From DATGJX01 sp035279385 (GTDB lineage: Bacteria > Vulcanimicrobiota > Vulcanimicrobiia > Vulcanimicrobiales > Vulcanimicrobiaceae): a stretch of 21,370 nt of DNA. Both the position numbers and the translations under genes were made by a program. The notes below the pieces were generated by a model. The model was not told the origin of the DNA, searched no databases, and saw only the letters and a list, made by a program, of their open reading frames with translations. Positions 15,860 to 21,370 of the stretch are shown here, one piece after another; positions within the stretch are counted from its first letter, which is position 1, and every line of letters begins with the position of its first letter. The stretch covers positions 1 through 21,370 of the forward strand of contig DATEHZ010000126.1 of assembly GCA_035279385.1 (NCBI GenBank). Direction: 5' to 3'.

Positions 15860-16408
15860 ATGGACGAGCGTGGGTGGCAGGTCACCGGTTCTTCGTACGT
15901 CGTGGACAGCCCGTACTTGCGGATACGCTGCGATCGCATCGTGCTGCCCGACGGCACCGTCATCGACGACTATTACGTGCGCGAAAGCCGCGGTTACGTC
16001 ATCGTTTTTGCGCTGACGCCCGATCGGCGCGTCGTTCTGGTGCGCCAGTACAAGCACGGCATTCGCCGGTCGCTGCTCGAACTCGTGGCCGGCATGATCG
16101 ACGAAGGCGAGGATCCGCCGCAGACCGCGCAGCGCGAGTTGCTGGAAGAGACGGGTTATGCCGCCGAGTCGGTGGAGTACGTGCGATCGTTCGTCACGGA
16201 TCCGTCGAGCGCCGACACGGTCGCGCATCTCTTTTTCGCTCGCAATGCCTACGCAGCGGGCGAGCAGCAATTGGACGTAACGGAAGACATCACCGTCGAG
16301 CTGGCGCCTTTGGACGAGCTGCGCGGCATGCTGCGCAGGGGTGAAATCGAAGCGATCCCGCACGTCGGCGCGATCTATTTCATGCTGGACCGCCTGCAGC
16401 CGGCATAA
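15860..16408 (+). CDS. NUDIX hydrolase, ADP-ribose pyrophosphatase-like
   Basis: The 182-residue protein contains a perfect Nudix box at residues 78-100 (G-x5-E-x7-REL-x-EE-x-G-Y: GMIDEGE, then RELLEETGY). The preceding beta-sheet region (YVIVFALTPDRRVVLVRQYKHG) and LELVAGM are typical of ADP-ribose pyrophosphatases, which cleave ADP-ribose to AMP and ribose-5-phosphate. No proline or acidic residue downstream was used to refine the substrate. ATG 15860 was chosen because the family N-terminus fits; a very long in-frame extension runs antisense to the paaH and thiolase genes and is spurious. No ribosome binding site is visible. The gene is divergent from paaH. Confidence 0.88.
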   Translation: MDERGWQVTGSSYVVDSPYLRIRCDRIVLPDGTVIDDYYVRESRGYVIVFALTPDRRVVLVRQYKHGIRRSLLELVAGMIDEGEDPPQTAQRELLEETGYAAESVEYVRSFVTDPSSADTVAHLFFARNAYAAGEQQLDVTEDITVELAPLDELRGMLRRGEIEAIPHVGAIYFMLDRLQPA

Positions 16409-16537
16409 CCCCGAGAGAAAGCAATTGAGCGGCGGTTCGGACGGCCGGTTCGGACCTGCGTGAGTCTTTCGACGCATACGGCGCAAAAAAGTGCCGCAGT
16501 ATACTAATGGCCTAACGGGTGGTGAAGGGAGACGCTC
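16409..16537 (+). promoter_or_regulatory. Promoter region of the DUF1326-DUF2182 pair with tandem direct repeat
   Basis: The spacer holds CGGTTCGGAC twice (16433-16442 and 16446-16455, 13 bases apart), a -10-like TATACT at 16500-16505 without a good -35, and a strong ribosome binding site AAGGGAG (16525-16531) six bases before the ATG at 16538. The repeats lie about 45-65 bases upstream of the -10-like box, a suitable position for an activator. Confidence 0.4.
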
Positions 16538-17197
16538 ATGGCCACCATGCAGCCCGCGAGTACCCGGCAACCCCAACACTACGTGTATAATCTGCAAGGC
16601 TCGCTTTTAGAGGCGTGCTCGTGCGATGTTTTGTGCCCGTGCTGGATCGGCGAGAATCCCGATCAAGGTACGTGCGACGCTTTCGTTGCCTATCATTTCG
16701 ACAAAGGCGAGATCGGCGGCGTCGACGTCGGCGGTCTCGAAATGATCATGCTTGCGCAGATTCCCGGCAACGTTCTCGCGCCGAAGAGTTGGAAGATCAT
16801 CGTGCTCGTCGACGATCGCGCGACGGACGAGCAAGTGCAGGCGCTGACGAACGCCTACACGGGCAAACTCGGCGGCCCGCTCGCCGATCTCGCGCAGCTC
16901 GTCGGCGAGATCGTCGCGCTGGAACGCATTCCGATCAAACACGACGTGCGCGGCGGTCACGGAACCCTGCAGGCCGGCGAATATATCACCGCCGCGATGG
17001 AACCGTACCGCGGGCCGGACGGAAGCGTCACGACGCTGCGCGACTCGGTCTTCTCGACGATGCCGGGCTCGCCGGCATACGTTTCCAAAGCGAGCGTTCA
17101 CCGAGTCGACGCGACGAAGTACGGCGCGAATTGGGCGTGGTCGTTCGAGGGGCGCAACGCTATCCAAGGCGACTACCACATCAGCTACAGCGGATAG
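16538..17197 (+). CDS. DUF1326-family cysteine-motif protein
   Basis: This 219-residue protein has the DUF1326 hallmark near the N-terminus: a CSC...CPC cluster (C27, C29, C33, C35) plus C46 in DQGTCDAFVAYH. The later regions (NVLAPKSWKIIVLVDDRATDEQ, LVGEIVALERIPI, YHISYSG) also fit the family. The function of DUF1326 is not established; the cysteines suggest metal or redox binding. The ribosome binding site is strong. The gene is followed after 3 bases by the DUF2182 gene, a pairing known for these families, so the two are probably one functional unit. Confidence 0.85.
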   Translation: MATMQPASTRQPQHYVYNLQGSLLEACSCDVLCPCWIGENPDQGTCDAFVAYHFDKGEIGGVDVGGLEMIMLAQIPGNVLAPKSWKIIVLVDDRATDEQVQALTNAYTGKLGGPLADLAQLVGEIVALERIPIKHDVRGGHGTLQAGEYITAAMEPYRGPDGSVTTLRDSVFSTMPGSPAYVSKASVHRVDATKYGANWAWSFEGRNAIQGDYHISYSG

Positions 17198-17200
17198 CGC

Positions 17201-17974
17201 GTGCAGCCCGCGCGTGCGGGAGCGCCGCCAATCGCCATTCCGGCGGCGATAGCTCTTGCCTGGCTCATCGCGATCGCCGCGCAGCTCTCCGGTTCGGCGG
17301 TGTTGCTGCACCACGACGAACTCATCGAGCGCGGCCCTCCGCTGGGCGCCGCGCTCGGGCTTTTCGCGCTCGCGTGGATCGTCATGATCGCGGCGATGAT
17401 GCTGCCCTCGAGTTTACCGTTCATGCGGCTTTTCGCGCTGGCATCGCGCAATCAGCCGCAGGCGGGTCTCGTGCAGGCGGCATTTTTCGGCGCGTACGTT
17501 CTGGTGTGGCTCGCGTTCGGCATGCTTGCATTTGCCGGCGATCTCGCCGTGCACCGCACCGTTGACGCCGTCGTTTTTCTGAGCGCCCATCCCTGGTTTG
17601 TCGGCGGCGGCGTGCTTGCCGCCGCCGGCGCGTTCCAGTTCACAAAACTCAAAGACGCCTGTTTGCGCGCGTGCCGGCTTCCAGGGAACTTCTTATTACA
17701 CCACTACCGGCGCGGCATTCCGGCAGCGCTGCACCTGGGTTATCGTCACGGATTGTACTGCGTAGGCTGCTGCTGGGCGCTGATGCTCGTGAGTTTCGCC
17801 GCGGGGTTCGCAAACTTGTGGTGGATGGCCGCGCTCACCGCGCTCATGGTGTTCGAGAAAACCGCGCATCGAGGAAAAGCCGCCGTTCCGTTTGCCGGGA
17901 TGGTGCTGCTCGTCTGGAGCGCGCTCATCTTCGCGCACCCCGCTTGGCTGCCGCGCGCACTGGCCGGATTCTAA
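17201..17974 (+). CDS. DUF2182-family multi-pass membrane protein
   Basis: The 257-residue protein starts at GTG 17201, 3 bases after the DUF1326 stop, and is likely translationally coupled to it. Six or seven hydrophobic helices are visible. DUF2182 signatures are AAMMLPSSLPF, QFTKLKDACLRACRLP and GLYCVGCCWALM, and a late FEK. The cysteine clusters near membrane boundaries suggest a metal or redox role, but no function is established. Its 3' end overlaps the phosphoesterase gene on the other strand by 50 bases. Confidence 0.85.
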   Translation: MQPARAGAPPIAIPAAIALAWLIAIAAQLSGSAVLLHHDELIERGPPLGAALGLFALAWIVMIAAMMLPSSLPFMRLFALASRNQPQAGLVQAAFFGAYVLVWLAFGMLAFAGDLAVHRTVDAVVFLSAHPWFVGGGVLAAAGAFQFTKLKDACLRACRLPGNFLLHHYRRGIPAALHLGYRHGLYCVGCCWALMLVSFAAGFANLWWMAALTALMVFEKTAHRGKAAVPFAGMVLLVWSALIFAHPAWLPRALAGF

Positions 17975-18671
17975 GATTTCGGAACGCTGAAAGCGTGCCG
18001 AACGGATAGAGCAGATCTCCGGCCGTGACGACGAGGCTCAGTTCCCGTCTGGATGCGACGCCGAACGGCGCCAGCGCGTTCAGACATGCATCGGAGCAGA
18101 CGTCGAGCCCGCTGGAATACGGAGTGAGTGCCGGAACGACGATCACGCGACTCGATGCGAGAAATGCGGGTGCGCTCGCTCCGCCGCCGAGCCGCAAGCT
18201 CGGATGAAGATGGCCGATGATGCACGGCTCGAGAGACGGTTTGTCGCCGTGCAGCAGCTTCCAGCCGTCGCGCTCGGCGGATTCGATGGTATCGCCGAGT
18301 ATCGACGCGCCCCGCGAGCGGCCTTCGTGATTGCCCGCCACCAGCGTCAGGCGCGCCGCGCCGCGCAGCGTATCGAGTCCCTCGCGCACCGCGCGCGCGG
18401 CGCCCTCGCTCATTCTGCTGGCGTGGATGACGTCGCCCAGCAGCACGATCTCGCGCGCGTTCATCCGCTGCGCCGCTGCACGCAGCGCTGCGATAATCTC
18501 CGTCGTGCTCCACGTCGGCAGCACGCCGCCGATCACGTCTTCGTACGCGAGGTGCGCGTCCGCCGCAACGATGGCGCGCGACGCGTGCAGCCACAACACG
18601 CCCGGCGCCACGGCGCTCACCCCCGGCAGCAGTTCGACGATCCGTGAAGCCTGCTGCGGCGCGTTATTCAT
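17925..18671 (-). CDS. pdeM: Ligase-associated metallophosphoesterase (PdeM-type)
   Basis: The 248-residue calcineurin-like enzyme has the metal-site motifs in order: ADAHLAYED, LLGDVIHAS, LVAGNHEG, LLHGDKPS and IIGHLHPSL. PdeM-type proteins are the phosphoesterase partners of Lhr-Core helicases and are reported as DNA or phosphodiester nucleases. ATG 18671 overlaps the helicase stop as ATGA, so the two are translationally coupled. A longer in-frame extension to 19127 lies inside the helicase and is rejected. The C-terminal 23 residues are Arg-rich and overlap the DUF2182 gene tail-to-tail. Exonuclease and ligase partners are at the other end of the window. Confidence 0.9.
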   Translation of the reverse strand: MNNAPQQASRIVELLPGVSAVAPGVLWLHASRAIVAADAHLAYEDVIGGVLPTWSTTEIIAALRAAAQRMNAREIVLLGDVIHASRMSEGAARAVREGLDTLRGAARLTLVAGNHEGRSRGASILGDTIESAERDGWKLLHGDKPSLEPCIIGHLHPSLRLGGGASAPAFLASSRVIVVPALTPYSSGLDVCSDACLNALAPFGVASRRELSLVVTAGDLLYPFGTLSAFRNLRIRPVRAAAKRGARR

Positions 18672-21277
18672 ATCGCAATCGCCCGTTCGCCCAGCACTTC
18701 GAGCACGCGCTCGTGAAGCGCTTGCACCATGCTCGCGCGATCGTCCAGCACGACGGAATCCCCAAAACTGGAGGTCAGAATGCCGAACGTGAAGGGCGAT
18801 GCCGCCGGCGGATGCAGCACGCGCGGTTCTCCGTCGATCTGCCGCACGTACGCGCGCGCGCCGGGCACGTCGAGCAGATCGCGGGTAACGGCACGAAACG
18901 TTTCGCGCAGCAGCGGAAATCTCCGATCGGCGGCATAGACGCGCTCGAAGATCTTTTGGCTGTTCCACGCGAGCGTTCCGCGGCGCAGCGAACGGCCGCC
19001 GGCGCGACGCAGTACGAGCAGTCCGGTGTTCGCGACGTACCGGAAGAAATTGCGCAGAAGATGCGAAGAGCGCAGGCCGGCGAGCAGATCGCGATCGAAG
19101 TGTTCCGCCTGGAGTAACGATGCCCACACGGCGTCGGGCAACGATTTTCCCGCAGGCAGCGTAAGCAGAAAGCCCTCGTCGTCGGTCGTGAGGCTCGTAT
19201 TCGCGCGCAGGCGCGCAAGCACGCGTGCGGCCCCGACGCGCGCGAGCGTTTCGTTGACGCGCCGGCCCGCGCCGGTGTGAAAGACCGCGGTCTGGCGGCG
19301 ATCCATGCGATATATTTCGACGATCGGTCTGCGCTCCGAGGGGACGGCGGAGATCGCCATTTGCTGTGCGACGTACCGCACGACATGCGCCGCTTCGAAG
19401 TTCTCCAACCCGTAGTGCGATCTAAGCCAGTCGAGCGCGGGTCCGGGTTCACCCGCACGCAAACGCTCGGCAACGCCGCCGCGCAGCGCGTGAATTTCGC
19501 GCGCAAGCACCGGCGGTATGCCCTTGAGGTGCGAACTCCACTGCGGAACGGTAGGCCGGCCCACACATGGTTCGGCGGTGATGCCGCTGCTCGTGACCTC
19601 TTTCACGCGCAGCGTCTTGCCGCCGAGCACGAATACGTCGCCGGCGTGCAGGTCGTTGACAAAACTTTCCTCGACGCGGCCGACCGCGTTGCCGCCTTTG
19701 ATTCGCACCAGGAGGTGCTGCTCGTCCGGAATCGTTCCGACGTTTTCAAAAAACGCGGAACAGACGTCGCGGCCCAGGCCGTAGAGCGCTTCGCCGTCAA
19801 AGCCCAACCGGCGCACGTGCGCTTCGTCCGCGCCAACGCCCCCGCCGGAGAGATACTGCGCGCAGCGCACGAGCTCTTCGCGCGGCAATTCCGCATAGGG
19901 GTACGCGCGCCGCGCAATTGCCAGCGCATCGTCCACCGTCAGACGCCGATCGTAACAGACGCTGCCGAGCAGCCATTGCGCGAGTACGTCGAGCGGCGCT
20001 TGCGGAATCGCCGTGTCTTCCAGGACGCCGTCCGCGATGCAGCGCTTGGTCGCGGCCGCTTCGATGATGTCGTCACGATCCTGCGCGATAACCGTGCCGC
20101 GAGCGATCGCGCCCGGACGATGTCCCGCGCGCCCGACGCGCTGCAGGGTCGCGGCCATGCCGCGCGCACCGCCGATCACCAGCACGCGATCGATGTAGCC
20201 GATGTCCACGCCGAGCTCCAAACTCGAACTGCACACGACCGTCTGCAGCGCTCCGGCGCGCAGCGCAGCTTCGACCCGATGGCGCATGCTGCGCTCGAGC
20301 GCGGAGTGATGGACGCCGATGCGAGCGTCGTATATGCGTTCGCGCGGCTGCTCGCCATCGATCGTTTCCACCGAATCCGGTTTGTCGAGATACTGCATCA
20401 TCTCGTGAGCGACGCGCTCGGCTTGGCTTCGTACGTTCGTGAATACCAGCGTCGCGCGCTCTTGGCCGCACATCTGTGCTGCCGTTTGCGCCACCTTCGG
20501 GAGCGGCGCCATCGCCCCGTGAAACGGTGCGACGACCTCGAGCGAGATGGAACGTAAACCGCGCGCATCGATGATTACGCACTCGCGCTCGGTGCCTACA
20601 AGAAATTTCGCGATGCGATCGAGCGGACTGATCGTTGCGGAAAGGCCGACGCGGTGCAGCGGCTCGCGGACGATCTCTTCCAGCGATTCGAGCAGCAAAC
20701 TGAGTTGCGAACCGCGTTTGTTGCCCGCAAGCGCGTGCACCTCGTCCACGATGACGGTTTCAACGCCGGCAAGCGTTTTGCGGTACGATTCCATCGCGAG
20801 CATCACGGCGAGCGATTCCGGCGTCGTGACGAGGATGTGCGGCGGACGCGAGAGCATCAGACGCCGTTCCTCCACGGGCGTATCGCCGGTGCGCACGCCC
20901 GTGCGCACGTGCGTCTCGCGAATGCGGCCGCGCCGCAAACGCGCGCGCTCCGTATTCGGGCGTTCGAGCAAGCCGATCTCGCGCATCGGCCGGCGCACGT
21001 TGTGTTCCACGTCGTAGCCGAGCGCGCGCAGCGGCGAGACGTAGAGCGCAAAGGTCCGGGGGTAGAGCTCGTCGCGGTCGCGCCGGTGCGCCAGCCGCGA
21101 GATCACGGGGAGGAACGCCGCGAGCGTCTTCCCGGTGCCCGTCGGCGAGCAGACGAGCACGTTTCGCCGGTCGAGTCCGAGCGGAATCGCGGTGCGCTGC
21201 GGCAGAGTAGGCTCGCGCAGATGCGCGTCGCACCACGCGGCCACGTCGGGATGCAGGCGTTCGAAAATGGGATCCAT
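18668..21277 (-). CDS. Ligase-associated DEXH helicase (Lhr-Core type)
   Basis: The 869-residue superfamily 2 helicase starts at ATG 21277 (MDPIFERLHPDVAAW), the usual N-terminus of Lhr-Core proteins. Walker A is SPTGTGKT at 44-51, DEVH at 178-181, SAT at 213-215 and motif VI QRVGRAGHR at 379-387. The rest is the winged-helix and DUF4145-like C-terminal region of the Lhr family. These ATP-dependent helicases translocate 3'-5' on single-stranded DNA and unwind RNA:DNA or DNA duplexes in repair. A TTG start at 21340 adds 21 residues but would cross a terminator-like hairpin, so the shorter form is preferred. No ribosome binding site was seen before the ATG. The stop overlaps the pdeM start. Confidence 0.92.
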   Translation of the reverse strand: MDPIFERLHPDVAAWCDAHLREPTLPQRTAIPLGLDRRNVLVCSPTGTGKTLAAFLPVISRLAHRRDRDELYPRTFALYVSPLRALGYDVEHNVRRPMREIGLLERPNTERARLRRGRIRETHVRTGVRTGDTPVEERRLMLSRPPHILVTTPESLAVMLAMESYRKTLAGVETVIVDEVHALAGNKRGSQLSLLLESLEEIVREPLHRVGLSATISPLDRIAKFLVGTERECVIIDARGLRSISLEVVAPFHGAMAPLPKVAQTAAQMCGQERATLVFTNVRSQAERVAHEMMQYLDKPDSVETIDGEQPRERIYDARIGVHHSALERSMRHRVEAALRAGALQTVVCSSSLELGVDIGYIDRVLVIGGARGMAATLQRVGRAGHRPGAIARGTVIAQDRDDIIEAAATKRCIADGVLEDTAIPQAPLDVLAQWLLGSVCYDRRLTVDDALAIARRAYPYAELPREELVRCAQYLSGGGVGADEAHVRRLGFDGEALYGLGRDVCSAFFENVGTIPDEQHLLVRIKGGNAVGRVEESFVNDLHAGDVFVLGGKTLRVKEVTSSGITAEPCVGRPTVPQWSSHLKGIPPVLAREIHALRGGVAERLRAGEPGPALDWLRSHYGLENFEAAHVVRYVAQQMAISAVPSERRPIVEIYRMDRRQTAVFHTGAGRRVNETLARVGAARVLARLRANTSLTTDDEGFLLTLPAGKSLPDAVWASLLQAEHFDRDLLAGLRSSHLLRNFFRYVANTGLLVLRRAGGRSLRRGTLAWNSQKIFERVYAADRRFPLLRETFRAVTRDLLDVPGARAYVRQIDGEPRVLHPPAASPFTFGILTSSFGDSVVLDDRASMVQALHERVLEVLGERAIAI

Positions 21278-21298
21278 CAGGCCGAACAGACGTTCGAC

Positions 21299-21334
21299 AA
21301 AAGCCGTGGGGTGTTCCGCTCGGAACGCCCCACG
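21299..21334 (-). terminator. Terminator-like hairpin just upstream of the helicase ATG
   Basis: Arms CGTGGGGTGTTCC (21305-21317) and GGAACGCCCCACG (21322-21334) pair over 13 bases with one G-T wobble and a four-base loop. On the minus strand a GCTTTT run follows, ending about 22 bases before the ATG at 21277. It may end an upstream minus-strand gene outside the window or attenuate the helicase transcript. Confidence 0.6.
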
Positions 21335-21370
21335 AAACAACCTCGGCGCTACCGGGTTAGGGTTTGGCCG

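Noticed and set aside
18672..19127. N-terminal extension of the phosphoesterase
   Set aside because: Lies in another frame of the helicase C-terminus; ATG 18671 overlaps the helicase stop and fits the family length.

Overview
The window is GC-rich and densely coded, with most genes abutting or overlapping. A TonB-dependent outer-membrane receptor shows that the host is a diderm bacterium. The overall style (receptor with an N-terminal carboxypeptidase-regulatory-like domain, PaaX, DUF1326/DUF2182, ligase-associated repair genes) would fit an uncultured phylum such as Candidatus Eremiobacterota/Vulcanimicrobiota. That placement is only an impression; there is no rRNA or ribosomal protein gene here to test it. 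No tRNA, rRNA, CRISPR array or insertion sequence was seen.

Left edge (1-2269): the C-terminal end of a ligase-associated beta-CASP exonuclease, a small stand-alone Lrp/AsnC ligand-binding-domain gene on the opposite strand, and an ATP-dependent DNA ligase. Next (2409-4778) comes a cytosolic PAS-PAS-PAS-GGDEF-EAL c-di-GMP enzyme with both catalytic sites intact.

Centre (4788-15793): an aromatic-CoA degradation island. A minus-strand operon encodes a BoxB-like di-iron oxygenase, an enoyl-CoA hydratase and a small two-helix membrane protein. It is divergent from a PaaX-family regulator, with overlapping promoters between them. The regulator is followed by a thiamine-binding (MTH1187/YkoF-like) protein, and a bidirectional terminator separates that gene from the receptor gene. 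A second minus-strand operon (paaH-like, paaJ-like, aldehyde dehydrogenase, small His-tailed protein) is chained by overlaps and ends in an intrinsic terminator just upstream of the receptor. Together the genes suggest ring epoxidation of an aryl-CoA by a one-subunit BoxB-type enzyme, hydration, aldehyde oxidation, and beta-oxidation to acetyl-CoA and succinyl-CoA under PaaX control. No CoA ligase, reductase (PaaE/BoxA), PaaABC set or BoxC is present in the window.

Right part (15860-21277): a NUDIX hydrolase; a DUF1326-DUF2182 pair with conserved cysteines; and, on the minus strand, an Lhr-Core helicase whose stop overlaps the start of a PdeM-type phosphoesterase. Exonuclease/ligase and helicase/phosphoesterase are normally one four-gene repair operon. 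Here they sit as two convergent halves at opposite ends of the window, with the signalling and catabolic genes between them.
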